Below, piece by piece: positions 17,386 through 26,428 of a stretch of 64,000 bases of DNA (its first letter is position 1; each line of letters opens with the position of its first letter). The notes under the pieces were generated by a model. The model did no database searches. It was not told where the DNA came from and saw only the letters and a program-made list of their open reading frames with translations. Source of the stretch: Cytophagales bacterium. GTDB taxonomy: Bacteria; Bacteroidota; Bacteroidia; Cytophagales; UBA9547. A program made the position numbers and the translations under genes. The stretch spans positions 1 through 64,000 of the forward strand of contig JAAFIH010000007.1 of assembly GCA_013297755.1 (NCBI GenBank), read 5' to 3'.

Positions 17386-18069
17386 TTATTTAAAAATAAT
17401 TATACCTACATGTAAGCCCAATCGTGCAGAAAATCCATCAAAACCATACTGCCAAGGCATTTCGGTATATCTGTTTTCTTGGGTTTTAAATTCACTATAC
17501 TCCACTTTTGAAAACGAGTGTAGCAAGCCCAAGTAAGGTTCTACTAAAATTCGATTAAGTACCACATAGCTTAATCCAAAAGAAACCGAAATACCAAATT
17601 TATCAAACTTTTGTTCAAAGGTTTGATATCCATGCTCTATAATGTTTTGCCCAAATTCATTAGCCACACTGTAATACCCCAACTCGTAAATTTTAGACTT
17701 TACTTTATTGTAGTGAAGCCCAGGCGACACAAATATTCGTAAATTCTGAATTTCATCAAAAACTCTACTAAAAAAGTAATTTTTATAAAAAAATTCTACA
17801 CCATATCCCGAAATCTCATCTCTACGATTATCTGCCGAGTTGCTTCTACCATATCCTACATACACAATAGGAGCAAACATTAGGGCATGGTTGTGTTTGC
17901 CCATCAAATATTCAAATTCAAGTCTTACGCCATTGATAAGTATATGTTGAGGGGTAAATTTTAATACAAATTTGTTGGCACAACTACTGTCTTGGTCAAT
18001 TTTATGTTTGGCATTTCCATTCAAAAATACAAAAAAAACCAAAAAAATTAAAATCCTAATCAATGTCAA
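17386..18069 (-). CDS. predicted outer-membrane beta-barrel protein
   Basis: This 227-aa protein has an N-terminal signal peptide (LIRILIFLVFFVFLNGNAKH). Alternating aromatic and polar strands follow, such as LRIFVSPGLHYNKVKS, FGISVSFGLSYVVLNRILVEPYLGL and FSARLGLHVGIII. This is typical of a small outer-membrane barrel, possibly of the DUF3575/porin-like group, and no specific function can be assigned. The start is TTG, overlapping the stop of the LVIVD lipoprotein gene as TTGA; a second TTG two codons on is an alternative. The overlap places it in an operon with two lipoproteins and suggests a joint envelope role. Confidence 0.65.
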   Translation of the reverse strand: MTLIRILIFLVFFVFLNGNAKHKIDQDSSCANKFVLKFTPQHILINGVRLEFEYLMGKHNHALMFAPIVYVGYGRSNSADNRRDEISGYGVEFFYKNYFFSRVFDEIQNLRIFVSPGLHYNKVKSKIYELGYYSVANEFGQNIIEHGYQTFEQKFDKFGISVSFGLSYVVLNRILVEPYLGLLHSFSKVEYSEFKTQENRYTEMPWQYGFDGFSARLGLHVGIIIFK

Positions 18070-18818
18070 AGCCTAGCTATTTTAGAAAGCGAATCATTTT
18101 TGAATTTATAAATATAAACTCCATCTTTGGATGTAACAAATGCTAAAGAATCTTTTAAAATAATATCTTGAGCTTCAACATAATTAGATTGGCTCAAATA
18201 ATCTATTTTATTACCATTTCGTTTGTAAATCTTCACAGAATTATCGCACACAAAAAGGCGGTTACTTGTAATAGCCAACCCAACTGGATTGGTCAGTCGA
18301 ATAGAATACAAAAGTTTAGGATATTGAATATCTTTTATACTGATTACATCAAGCTGGCTCAATCCATTACGACAACGCCTAGGATGCACACTTAGGGTTA
18401 CATACGCCAATGTATCATCGGCCACTATGGGGTCGCAGCTCCAAGCATGCGACAAACTTGATATATACACTGGCCTATCTGGCATGGTTATGTCATAAAA
18501 ATAAGCACTTCTTTCAGACCCAATAAATAAGTTGTTTTTGTAATTATATATCGTCTGAATACGCTCTCCTACAGTTTTTGTAGTAATAAATGTGGGTTTC
18601 GATATGTTTGTAATATCAAAAGTATGTAACTTGGTATCGTCTACTACATATAAATAATCGTTTTTGATGCTAAATCGAGCCAAAGAACCACCCTGACCAA
18701 CTCCTAATTGATTATTAGGACTTGCATTGGGTGATGCATCGCCTTTGCAACCTGAAAGAAAATACATAAAAATTACTAAAATGGAGTATTTACTCCCAAG
18801 ATACAATAATGGTTTCAC
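18066..18818 (-). CDS. lipoprotein with LVIVD beta-propeller-like repeats
   Basis: This 250-aa lipoprotein has a signal sequence ending in a lipobox (FLSGCKGD). It contains repeats of the LVIVD type: hydrophobic strand, DDTKLHTFDITNISKP, then SAYFYDITMPDRPVYIS, then LDVISIKDIQYPKLL and a final KDGVYIYKF. The D-[IV]-[ST]-[ND]-x-x-x-P turns are the family mark. Such proteins are predicted surface or periplasmic propellers of unknown ligand. The start is probably GTG at 18818, which overlaps the previous gene by 29 bp; a TTG four codons later is possible. It lies between a similar lipoprotein and a barrel protein. Confidence 0.75.
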   Translation of the reverse strand: MKPLLYLGSKYSILVIFMYFLSGCKGDASPNASPNNQLGVGQGGSLARFSIKNDYLYVVDDTKLHTFDITNISKPTFITTKTVGERIQTIYNYKNNLFIGSERSAYFYDITMPDRPVYISSLSHAWSCDPIVADDTLAYVTLSVHPRRCRNGLSQLDVISIKDIQYPKLLYSIRLTNPVGLAITSNRLFVCDNSVKIYKRNGNKIDYLSQSNYVEAQDIILKDSLAFVTSKDGVYIYKFKNDSLSKIARL

Positions 18819-19287
18819 TTGGTCGGTTTGATTTTTGAAAATTTGATGGTACTTCTAAATAATCTGGTGGAGATTTTTCTGCAAGTGCATCCTTAAGGCG
18901 AGTTACTACTGTTGGTGTCATTGGATTGGTCATATCTATGGCTACTATATCTGTGCCATTATCTGCATAAATGATATTATTTTTTATGGCTATGTCTTCG
19001 TTGCCTGGGATGAGCAAAAAACCTAAATTCTCAGGAAAATATGGCTTTGAATAATCAATAATATGGACTCCTTTTTTGCTTTCGTTTACAAATAAATACT
19101 TGCCATATACATAAATTTTACCAGTTTTTTGAAGTGGGATAGCTGCATGAATCACAATTTTCTCCATTTCAGAACGCTTCATCAATATGGGCTTGTATTT
19201 TGTAGTAGACACAGGCACTGGTTCAGGTCTCCAACAAGCCGTTAGAAAAAAAAATAGGGAAATCAATAGTAAGTATTTACTTTTCAT
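18790..19287 (-). CDS. lipoprotein with LVIVD-type repeats
   Basis: This 165-aa protein starts at the ATG that begins MKSKYLLLISLFFFLTAC, with a clear lipobox Cys18; an upstream in-frame ATG at 19338 would bury the signal peptide. A repeat segment follows: GKYLFVNESKKGVHIIDYSK, then IAIKNNIIYADNGTDIVAID and MTNPMTPTVV, the same strand-turn unit as in the next gene. It is first in a three-gene operon and overlaps the next lipoprotein by 29 bp. The product is probably on the outer-membrane lipoprotein route. The role is unknown; the pair may form one propeller together. Confidence 0.7.
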   Translation of the reverse strand: MKSKYLLLISLFFFLTACWRPEPVPVSTTKYKPILMKRSEMEKIVIHAAIPLQKTGKIYVYGKYLFVNESKKGVHIIDYSKPYFPENLGFLLIPGNEDIAIKNNIIYADNGTDIVAIDMTNPMTPTVVTRLKDALAEKSPPDYLEVPSNFQKSNRPSETIIVSWE

Positions 19288-19540
19288 TATGATACATATT
19301 AATACAATATTATTACAAAGAATTGAATTATAAAACAAAAATCAAATTTATTTTAAATTGATTCTAAATAAGAATGACTAATTGCCTGACTATCAATTTG
19401 TTAATAATTTTAAAAAAATAAAAAAGATTAAATAGTTTCTAATGCAGTAAATCTAAAAAAGCACAATTATAAATATCAAAAAAAATATTTATTTTGCATA
19501 TTTGTATTAATATTTTTTTAAGTTTGGCAAAATAAAAGCA

Positions 19541-20479
19541 ATGAGAAACGATGATGTAGACCCAAAATTTTTGGTTCAACTACAAAAATTAGACGAGAAA
19601 TACGAAACTATGGGTCAAGATTTAAGCTCCTATCTTGATGGTCTGTTGTATTCCAAGTATTTACATTATGCTGATTATATACAGCTCGAAACGCTACTTT
19701 CGATGCAGCGTCCACGAACTGATATTCCTGACGAATTGATTTTTATTACTTATCATCAAATAACAGAGCTTTATTTTAAACTCATCAATTGGGAACTAAA
19801 ACAAGTAGCCGAAGCCAAAAAAATTACCGAAGATTTCCTTATTTCTAAAGTTTCAAGGTTAGTAAGATATGTAGATAATTTAATATATTCTTACGATATA
19901 ATGACCAAAGGTATGGAAACAGAGCAGTTTATGAAATTTAGAATGGCTCTGTTGCCAGCCAGTGGTTTTCAGTCATTTCAATTTAGATTGATTGAAATTT
20001 ATTGTACAGATTTGTACAATTTAGTTGATCAAAATTATCGTGATGGACTCTCTGAAACACCAAGTGTCGAAATTTTATTCGAGCATTTATATTGGAAACA
20101 TGGGGCTCAAGAGCTATCTACAGGCAAGAAAACATTGACTTTGCGCCAGTTTGAAGAAAAATATACCCGAAAATTACTGCGAAATGCTAATATGTATTCT
20201 ACCAAAAATTTGTGGCAAGTGGTAAAACTGTTTTCTTCAAAAAATAAAATGTCTGAAGAGTTAAAATCACAACTCAAAACATTTGACAAACGATTTAATG
20301 TAGATTGGCAACTGACTCACTTTCGTACTGCCTCAAAATATTTGGACAAAAAACCAGAAGCCACAGAAGCAACAGGAGGCACTAATTGGCAAAAATATCT
20401 ACCACCTCGTTTTCAAAAAAAAATGTTTTTCCCTGATTTATGGACTAGTGAAGAAGTAAAAAATTGGGGAACTTTTTAG
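19541..20479 (+). CDS. kynA: tryptophan 2,3-dioxygenase
   Basis: This heme enzyme opens the indole ring of L-tryptophan to N-formylkynurenine, the first step of the kynurenine route. It is 312 aa. YADYIQLETLLSMQ and ITYHQITELYFKLINWEL are the conserved substrate-side segments. FQSFQFRLIE matches the SGFQSxQFR motif next to the active site, and TGGTNWQKYLPPRF sits near the C-terminus. The heme-ligand histidine is expected in the RFNVDWQLTHFRTA-type stretch. No other kyn gene is adjacent, so the pathway is encoded elsewhere or the enzyme acts in tryptophan breakdown alone. Confidence 0.93.
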   Translation: MRNDDVDPKFLVQLQKLDEKYETMGQDLSSYLDGLLYSKYLHYADYIQLETLLSMQRPRTDIPDELIFITYHQITELYFKLINWELKQVAEAKKITEDFLISKVSRLVRYVDNLIYSYDIMTKGMETEQFMKFRMALLPASGFQSFQFRLIEIYCTDLYNLVDQNYRDGLSETPSVEILFEHLYWKHGAQELSTGKKTLTLRQFEEKYTRKLLRNANMYSTKNLWQVVKLFSSKNKMSEELKSQLKTFDKRFNVDWQLTHFRTASKYLDKKPEATEATGGTNWQKYLPPRFQKKMFFPDLWTSEEVKNWGTF

Positions 20480-20524
20480 CTTTTTCTTAAAAATATACCG
20501 AAAATAAATCTTATAGTATCAATC

Positions 20525-20614
20525 AATGTCGTTTACTTAATCATTTTTTTTTTGTCTCTATACTAGCCTTTCTTCAGGGGAGAATTATAGTCAGATTCTT
20601 ATGTAAACGACATT
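20525..20614. repeat. 90-bp element with perfect 12-bp terminal inverted repeats
   Basis: AATGTCGTTTAC (20525-20536) and GTAAACGACATT (20603-20614) are exact inverted repeats separated by 66 bp. The element fills the space between the convergent kynA and scpA genes, ending two bases into the scpA side of the gap. The interior contains a TTTCTTCAGGGGAGA segment. It could be a convergent terminator, a MITE-like remnant or a palindromic intergenic repeat. Confidence 0.7.
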
Positions 20615-21371
20615 AAATTATTAATTCATTTTCTATTTTCTGTTTTTTTGAAATCCAAAAATTATTGAAACCCTCGCCCAGAGTTACTTGCAAAAATTGG
20701 TTTTGCAAAAGCTCCAATATCGACAAAAAATTAAAAATAATTGCAATTTTGTTGGGCATATTTGCCATTACTTCTTCAAAAGAAATGCGTTTGTGGGTAG
20801 CTACCAAATCCATAATATATTCTTTTTGATGCTCTATAGTATATGGATATGGTGTAACCTTGTGGGTTGGTTTTTGGGATTCATTTTGGTGTCGTTCCAG
20901 CACTTTTTGATACACTTTTAGCAATTTGTACAAATCCAAATCTTGCAATTCTGACTCTACGTTGTTGGTTTCGGATATAAGTTTTATTTCGTCTGCTATG
21001 TTTCCACGTGGTTGCATCAGGGCTCTATTGGCCTCCATGCTAGCGAGAGTATCTATCACAGATTTGTATTTTTTATATTCAAGCAAATGCCTGATAAGGT
21101 CTTCTCGAGGATCTATTTCATTGCCCAAAACATCCAATTCTGGACGGGGGAGTAGCATTTTGGCTTTTATTTGCATCAGAGTAGCAGCTACTAATATAAA
21201 CTCGCTAGCAAGTTCCAAATTGGCCGCTTCCATTACTTTGATATAAGCCAAAAAATCGTCTGTAATTTTTGCAATAGGTATATCACGCACGTCTAGCTCG
21301 TCTCGTTCTATAAAAAAAAGTAATAAATCGAATGGCCCCTGAAAAAGCGGCAATTTTATTTCGTAAGACAT
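20613..21371 (-). CDS. scpA: segregation and condensation protein A
   Basis: ScpA is the kleisin subunit that bridges SMC heads with ScpB in chromosome condensation. The protein is 252 aa, a normal length. It starts MSYEIKLPLFQGPFDLLLFF, and the kleisin N-terminal signature GPFDLLL...IERDELDVRDIPI is followed by ASEFILVAATLMQIKAKMLL. The C-terminal winged-helix region includes ISFEEVMANM. It is transcribed divergently from panC across a 135-bp spacer that holds promoter-like elements for both genes. Confidence 0.96.
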   Translation of the reverse strand: MSYEIKLPLFQGPFDLLLFFIERDELDVRDIPIAKITDDFLAYIKVMEAANLELASEFILVAATLMQIKAKMLLPRPELDVLGNEIDPREDLIRHLLEYKKYKSVIDTLASMEANRALMQPRGNIADEIKLISETNNVESELQDLDLYKLLKVYQKVLERHQNESQKPTHKVTPYPYTIEHQKEYIMDLVATHKRISFEEVMANMPNKIAIIFNFLSILELLQNQFLQVTLGEGFNNFWISKKQKIENELII

Positions 21372-21404
21372 ACGGCCACCTTTAAACTAATGTGTTGATA
21401 CAAA

Positions 21405-21412
21405 CAAAAGTA
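21405..21412 (-). promoter_or_regulatory. -7 promoter element of scpA (TACTTTTG on the minus strand)
   Basis: Read on the minus strand, TACTTTTG fits TAnnTTTG and lies 33 bp before the scpA start. It shares the divergent spacer with the panC element. Confidence 0.4.
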
Positions 21413-21466
21413 CATTATTTTAGAAAATTTGTTGAAATAAGCTAAAAAAATATTTTATCAAACATC

Positions 21467-21474
21467 TATATTTG
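21467..21474 (+). promoter_or_regulatory. -7 promoter element of panC (TATATTTG)
   Basis: TATATTTG is an exact match to the Bacteroidota -7 consensus, 32 bp upstream of the panC ATG and followed by GC and a poly-A stretch. It should drive the panC-panD pair. Confidence 0.6.
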
Positions 21475-21506
21475 CAAAAAACAAGATTTTAAATAGAAAT
21501 CCAACG

Positions 21507-22337
21507 ATGCAAATTGCCAAAACAGTACAAGATTTACGATTATTGTTGGATAATTGCACCAAAAATATTGGTTTTGTGCCTACTATGGGAGCTTTGCATG
21601 CTGGGCATTTACGATTAATTGATGTAGCAAAATCCAAAACTGAGTTGGTTGTGTGTAGTATTTTTGTAAATCCATTGCAGTTTAATAATGCAGATGATTT
21701 GGCCAAATATCCTATTACTTTAGAGCAAGATATAGCCTTGCTAACTTCGCATGGTTGCGATATTTTGTTTATACCAACAACAGAAGAAATGTATAAAAAA
21801 AAAACAACATTAGAAATAAATTTTTCTTACCAAAATTCTGTTATGGAAGGGTTGCACAGGCCTGGCCATTTCAATGGTGTAGCTGTGGTAGTGAGCAAAT
21901 TATTTCATTATGTGCAACCCAAAATTGCTTTTTTTGGGCAAAAAGATCTGCAACAATGCCTCATTATCAGTCAGTTAGTCGATTCTTTGTCTTTTCCAGT
22001 AGCTATAGAAATAGTGCCAACAGTAAGAGAAAAAGATGGTTTGGCTATGTCATCACGCAATGTAAGGCTAAGTGCTGAGGCACGAAAAATAGCTCCTATT
22101 TTATATCAAAATTTAGAAATACTAGCTGCCAATTTACAACAATTTATTACTACTAAAAATGAATGTTTAAAACAACTAACCATCAACTCATCCTTAGAAG
22201 TGTCGTATATTCAGGCAATAGATATGCACACTGGCTTGGTCGTAGAAAATTTTGAAAAAGGAAAAAAATATGGACTTTGCATAGCAGCAACCATAGATAA
22301 TGTAAGATTGATTGATAATGTCATAACTGTTTATTAA
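21507..22337 (+). CDS. panC: pantothenate synthetase
   Basis: This enzyme condenses pantoate with beta-alanine, using ATP, to form pantothenate on the route to coenzyme A. It is 276 aa. The nucleotidyl-transfer motif is [16 protein letters not shown], with the HxGH-type histidines. [17 protein letters not shown] contacts pantoate, and [11 protein letters not shown] plus [11 protein letters not shown] (the KMSKS-like loop) are family landmarks. panD, which supplies beta-alanine, lies 25 bp downstream, so the two form a pan operon. A TATATTTG promoter element precedes it. Confidence 0.97.
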   Translation: MQIAKTVQDLRLLLDNCTKNIGFVPTMGALHAGHLRLIDVAKSKTELVVCSIFVNPLQFNNADDLAKYPITLEQDIALLTSHGCDILFIPTTEEMYKKKTTLEINFSYQNSVMEGLHRPGHFNGVAVVVSKLFHYVQPKIAFFGQKDLQQCLIISQLVDSLSFPVAIEIVPTVREKDGLAMSSRNVRLSAEARKIAPILYQNLEILAANLQQFITTKNECLKQLTINSSLEVSYIQAIDMHTGLVVENFEKGKKYGLCIAATIDNVRLIDNVITVY

Positions 22338-22362
22338 CTTTGTATCAATAAAAATTCAGAAT

Positions 22363-22713
22363 TTGTATATAGAAGTAATAAAATCGAAAATTCATAGAAT
22401 AAAAATAACGCAAGCTGAGTTGCATTATGTGGGCAGTATTACCATAGACGAAGATTTGTTGGATGCCGCCAATATGATAGAAAACGAAAAAGTGCAAGTT
22501 CTTAATCTCAACAATGGTGAACGGCTAGAAACCTACATCATCAAAGGCCAACGTGGCAGTGGTATCGTGTGTATGAATGGCCCAGCAGCTCGCAAAATGC
22601 AGGTGGGCGATGTAGTGATTGTGATTTCGTATGCTTCTATGCCCTTTGAAGATGCCAAAATTTGGAAGCCATCGCTTGTTTTCCCTACCGAAAACAATAG
22701 GCTGAATAAGTAA
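22363..22713 (+). CDS. panD: aspartate 1-decarboxylase (beta-alanine synthesis)
   Basis: PanD decarboxylates aspartate to beta-alanine, the partner substrate of PanC. The 116-aa proenzyme self-cleaves at the Gly-Ser bond in YVGSITID (Gly24-Ser25) to create the pyruvoyl group. The start must be TTG at 22363, because the family N-terminus [MF]-[YF]-IEV-x-KSKIHR begins there and no ATG is available. [17 protein letters not shown] and [11 protein letters not shown] are the other conserved parts. Its stop lies only two bases from the end of the convergent gldA gene. Confidence 0.96.
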   Translation: MYIEVIKSKIHRIKITQAELHYVGSITIDEDLLDAANMIENEKVQVLNLNNGERLETYIIKGQRGSGIVCMNGPAARKMQVGDVVIVISYASMPFEDAKIWKPSLVFPTENNRLNK

Positions 22714-22715
22714 TA

Positions 22716-23636
22716 TTATTTGTTTTCGGTGAGCGATTGAAATACCTCTTCTAGTGTATATTCTTCCATTTTTAGTTCTACCAAATCTAAATTTTGAGCT
22801 GAAATGGCTTTAAATAAAACACTTCTTATTTCGGCATCTTTGGCAAAAACTACATATTTATTTTCATTTATTACCTCAAATTTATCTATTTGAGTAATAT
22901 TTTTAAATAATGAATCATCTATTTTATTGGCAAATTCTACCCAAATTCTATACCCTTTGTTGGATATAATATGCGAAGACATAGAGGAGATGACATCGTT
23001 TGCTACAATTTTTCCTTGATTGATGATAACTACTCTATCGCACACTTGTTGAACTTCTTGCATGATGTGTGTAGAAAAAATGACAGTTTTTTCTTTACCC
23101 AATTTTTTTATTAATTGTCGTATTTCTACCACTTGGTTGGGGTCGAGGCCTGTGGTGGGTTCGTCTAATATCAATACTTCAGGATTATGAATAATGGCTG
23201 CTGCTAATCCCACTCGTTGTTTATATCCTTTTGATAATTGCGAAATTTTCTTTTTTTGTTCAACGCTAAGCCCAGTTAGGGCTATTACTTCTGCTATTCT
23301 TTGAGTTAGAAAAGAGGGAATTAATTCGTAAGTTTTTCCTATAAATTCTAAATATTCGACCACATACATATCGTAATACAGGGCATTATTTTCTGGCAAA
23401 TAGCCAATTTTTTTGCGTATTTCTAAGGTGTTTTGCACTACATCTAAACCACAAACGGATAATTGGCCAAAAGTAGGACTTAGGTAGCCAGTGAGCATTT
23501 TCATAGTGGTAGATTTGCCAGCTCCATTGGGACCCAAAAAACCTATGATTTCGCCTTTTTGTGCCGAAAAACTTATGTTATCAACTGCTTTTTGAGTACC
23601 AAAAATTTTAGTTACTTGTACTATTTCTACTGACAT
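22716..23636 (-). CDS. gldA: ABC transporter ATP-binding protein, GldA-like (gliding motility)
   Basis: This 306-aa ATPase subunit would power an inner-membrane ABC transporter. It has Walker A GPNGAGKST, Q-loop GYLPENNALYYDM, signature LSKGYKQRVGLAAA, Walker B VLILDEPTTGLDP and the H-loop STHIMQEV. The length and the sequence after the ATPase core match the GldA subunit that, with GldF and GldG, is needed for gliding motility in Bacteroidota. No gldF or gldG is adjacent, so GldA identity rests on overall resemblance. It is transcribed toward panD. Confidence 0.78.
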   Translation of the reverse strand: MSVEIVQVTKIFGTQKAVDNISFSAQKGEIIGFLGPNGAGKSTTMKMLTGYLSPTFGQLSVCGLDVVQNTLEIRKKIGYLPENNALYYDMYVVEYLEFIGKTYELIPSFLTQRIAEVIALTGLSVEQKKKISQLSKGYKQRVGLAAAIIHNPEVLILDEPTTGLDPNQVVEIRQLIKKLGKEKTVIFSTHIMQEVQQVCDRVVIINQGKIVANDVISSMSSHIISNKGYRIWVEFANKIDDSLFKNITQIDKFEVINENKYVVFAKDAEIRSVLFKAISAQNLDLVELKMEEYTLEEVFQSLTENK

Positions 23637-23964
23637 TATTTATTACGATAAACCTATTCTACTCGTTTTGACAAACCTACATACTTTTTTATCTATTTTT
23701 TAACTTTAGAATTTATTAATTCATAAGTTTTAATTACCTCAGCCCAATTTTTGAGGTTGGGGTTGGCTTCCAAAACAACTATACAATCACCGTAAAAACT
23801 TTTTTTATTAGCTAACATATAATAAGTATTTAATTCTAAAACGATAAATGTTCAAAATATAGTTTTGAAATTTATAACAAATTTACAGAAAAAATGATAA
23901 TTTTATTTCATTAAAATAAAAAAACTCCAACTTAGAAGAGTTGGAGTTTTTTTGATATTTATGA
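23637..23964 (-). other. intergenic region with a possible 41-codon reading frame
   Basis: Between two minus-strand genes there is one small open frame, 23818 to 23693, beginning MLANKKSFYGDCIVVLEANP and ending in Lys-rich codons. It lacks a recognisable ribosome-binding site and I know no relatives. It could be a gene remnant or chance. A hairpin terminator occupies 23918-23953. Confidence 0.3.
23918..23953 (-). terminator. rho-independent terminator downstream of the metalloprotease gene
   Basis: A perfect 14-bp stem, AAAAAAACTCCAAC / GTTGGAGTTTTTTT, with an 8-nt loop. It begins about a dozen bases past the stop codon at 23965 and gives a T-run when read on the minus strand. It could act in both directions. 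Confidence 0.85.
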
Positions 23965-25131
23965 TTAATATGCTGTAATTGTACCCAAGTTAAACCTATC
24001 ATTCGATTTTTCGGATGTACATGTTAATGTAAATGACTGACCAGAATAAATATTGAAAGAGTATTGGAAATCGCCACCCGCTTGATAAGATATTGAATAC
24101 AGTGCTGTGCCGCAAATTCCATTTTGTTTCAAAAACAAAGTTCCGTTCTGTTGAAACGAACCAGTTGAGTACTTTGATACATTTATTGTTACTGTATTTC
24201 CGAATACATATACTAATTGAAATCGAACGCCTTTATAGATAATTAGACCACAAGAATTAACATTACTATAACTGTCTGAGCTGTAATCTCCAACAGCCAT
24301 AGATAAGGAAATATTATTATTTGATGGTGTAATAGGGTTGGGTGTTGGTGTGGGAATTGGTGTAGGTGTAGGGATTGGAGTAGGAGTAGGAGAAGGTGTA
24401 GGCACTGGAACTGGCGTGTTTTTGATACCATACAAAGCCTGCAAATTGCCTCTATCTAAACTTGTAATGTTTAGTTTATCTGCAAACTCATACATAACAC
24501 TCTGATTATCAGGATTGTGATATAATCCTAAACTATGGCCAGATTCATGAACAATTAAAGTTTCTAACGAATAAATGGCATTAGAATTGAACTCAGAGTA
24601 AGAAACACAAGAGTTTAAGAAAATATTTCCTTCTGCATCATTGTTGTTTTGCTCGCTTTCCGAATAACATACACTGGGTGGATAAAATGCAAACCCCATT
24701 AATCTATCTCCAAGCGTTGCACATTGGGTTCTTTTGCCAATATCAGTACCACAAAACTCGCCACAGCCAAAATTAATCTCAAAATCAGCCACTCCATAAG
24801 ATTCTTCAAATGTAAGAGGAGCTACATCTGCCCAGCGTTGCAAGGCTTTTTGTATAACCTCTTTTTGTTTATTAACATCTACATTAGGATGAGGTGTAAC
24901 CAATCGCCATGTAAGTTTTGTTTTATTCCATTTGAATAGATTGCAATTTTGATTGGAACTATTACTTGAACTCCCTCCATTTGGAGGTGCACTTGGCTTT
25001 ATATGATCATCTTTGACTGGTAGTGGGTCGCTTTTGGGTGTAATACTAGAGTCTTCCTTTTTTTGTACACAGCCTGCCAAACCTATTGCCAAACCTGTAC
25101 CAATTGCGAAAATGTAATTTTTAACTTGCAT
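23965..25131 (-). CDS. secreted lipoprotein metalloprotease (matrixin/metzincin type)
   Basis: This 388-aa protein is predicted to be an extracytoplasmic zinc protease. A lipoprotein signal ends at GLAGC (Cys21), followed by a Ser/Asn/Pro-rich linker. The catalytic domain carries HESGHSLGLYH (195-205), the metzincin HExxHxxGxxH motif, and a Met-turn SVMYEF shortly after. A second Pro-Thr linker (about 247-270, repeats of PTPIPTPT type) leads to a ~110-aa C-terminal domain with cysteines, possibly a substrate- or surface-binding module. A strong terminator follows the gene. It stands alone; no inhibitor or secretion partner is adjacent. Confidence 0.88.
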   Translation of the reverse strand: MQVKNYIFAIGTGLAIGLAGCVQKKEDSSITPKSDPLPVKDDHIKPSAPPNGGSSSNSSNQNCNLFKWNKTKLTWRLVTPHPNVDVNKQKEVIQKALQRWADVAPLTFEESYGVADFEINFGCGEFCGTDIGKRTQCATLGDRLMGFAFYPPSVCYSESEQNNNDAEGNIFLNSCVSYSEFNSNAIYSLETLIVHESGHSLGLYHNPDNQSVMYEFADKLNITSLDRGNLQALYGIKNTPVPVPTPSPTPTPIPTPTPIPTPTPNPITPSNNNISLSMAVGDYSSDSYSNVNSCGLIIYKGVRFQLVYVFGNTVTINVSKYSTGSFQQNGTLFLKQNGICGTALYSISYQAGGDFQYSFNIYSGQSFTLTCTSEKSNDRFNLGTITAY

Positions 25132-25259
25132 ATCAATAATTGTTTATATTAAATTATTGATACAAATTAATATATAAATTTTTGTAACTTTTACAAGTTT
25201 TGAGAGTTAAAAATTTTTAAAAATGGTTAATGTAATATTCTAAATTTGAATCATTATTT

Positions 25260-26417
25260 TTAAATTTTTTTATTTTTTTCATCTAAAATCCTTTGAGCTG
25301 TTGCTTTCTCCAATGTGCTGAAGTCATCAAGTGCTGAAGTTTTAGGTAATGAAAATACATTTTGTGTATTAATTTCTTTTAATTCATTGTTTACTTTTGA
25401 AATTTCCAAGTCACTTTCTACAAATAAACTAATTCTGTTAAGTAAAATTCTTTTGATATGGTCTACAACGCTTTCTTTAAGTTTTACGTGCGTGATTAAG
25501 AATCTTTTTACTAAATCACTTGAGTGGAGGCTATCACAATATTTTTTTATTTCAAATAATTCATTCATTGTAAACTTATGATTTTGAATATATTCTTTCA
25601 ATTTACCAACTTTTTGACTTTTTAAAAATATTTCACCAAACAATGTATCATAATCAACTTGTTCTTGTGCTTTTAGTTCTTCAAAAAGTTGGTATCCATA
25701 TTTATAAAACCAAACCATACGTGCTCTAGCCACAAACCCAGCCCAATCAACATGCTTTAATTCCTCTTGAGCACCTATGAGCATATATACATTGCCTAGA
25801 GGTCTATATTGAGTTAAAACTTCTGGTTGTTTGTATGAGTTATGCTCGGCAAAAGCCATAGGGAACACCAATACATAATTGTATTTGGCATTTTTTATAA
25901 AATCAGCTTTTTGCAATTCATTTTTGTATGAATTTAAATATACTTTTATTTCTACAGGTGTTAAATCTTGGTATAATATTTTAAAACTAGTATTTGAACT
26001 ATCTTTATCTCTCATATTTTGAGCAGTGTTTTTCAACAAATCGCCAAAAAACGTAATGTTATTAGCTTCATTTGAAATCTCAAACATAAAAAATGAATCA
26101 TAATTTTTATACCAGCCTAAAGAAGAACTAAATTTAATATTTGAGTTCTTTTCTTTTACACCTGAAACTACTTTATAATAATCTTCATATACTTTTTGGC
26201 GTTGAATTTTGTCATTATCAGTTTCTGAAACTGAATAGCACCAAATAATGGTTTGCCCAATTCTTTCCATATCTTTTATTGATGTAGCCTCTATAAGGTA
26301 ATAACATAGTTTATTATTATTATTTACGAGGTCAAACTCTTTAGTCATAAATGCTTCCCAAACATGCAAGTTTTGGTTATCAAGTTTAAAAATAGCTTCT
26401 TTATGGTTATATTTCAT
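25260..26417 (-). CDS. 385-aa protein of unknown function, third gene of the ART operon
   Basis: I do not recognise this family. The protein is soluble, without signal peptide or membrane segment, and rich in Lys, Asn, Phe and Tyr. The N-terminal half looks alpha/beta, with strands such as NYVLVFPMAFAEH and NVYMLIGAQEELKHVDWAGF. The C-terminal ~130 residues are mostly helical (KLKEYIQNHKFTMNELFEIK, then VDHIKRILLNRISLFVES). It starts 11 bp after the ADP-ribosyltransferase-like gene and is surely co-transcribed. Position suggests it is part of the same system, as an accessory, sensor, target or immunity protein, but this is inference. Confidence 0.75.
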   Translation of the reverse strand: MKYNHKEAIFKLDNQNLHVWEAFMTKEFDLVNNNNKLCYYLIEATSIKDMERIGQTIIWCYSVSETDNDKIQRQKVYEDYYKVVSGVKEKNSNIKFSSSLGWYKNYDSFFMFEISNEANNITFFGDLLKNTAQNMRDKDSSNTSFKILYQDLTPVEIKVYLNSYKNELQKADFIKNAKYNYVLVFPMAFAEHNSYKQPEVLTQYRPLGNVYMLIGAQEELKHVDWAGFVARARMVWFYKYGYQLFEELKAQEQVDYDTLFGEIFLKSQKVGKLKEYIQNHKFTMNELFEIKKYCDSLHSSDLVKRFLITHVKLKESVVDHIKRILLNRISLFVESDLEISKVNNELKEINTQNVFSLPKTSALDDFSTLEKATAQRILDEKNKKI

Positions 26418-26428
26418 ATCTATAGTAT

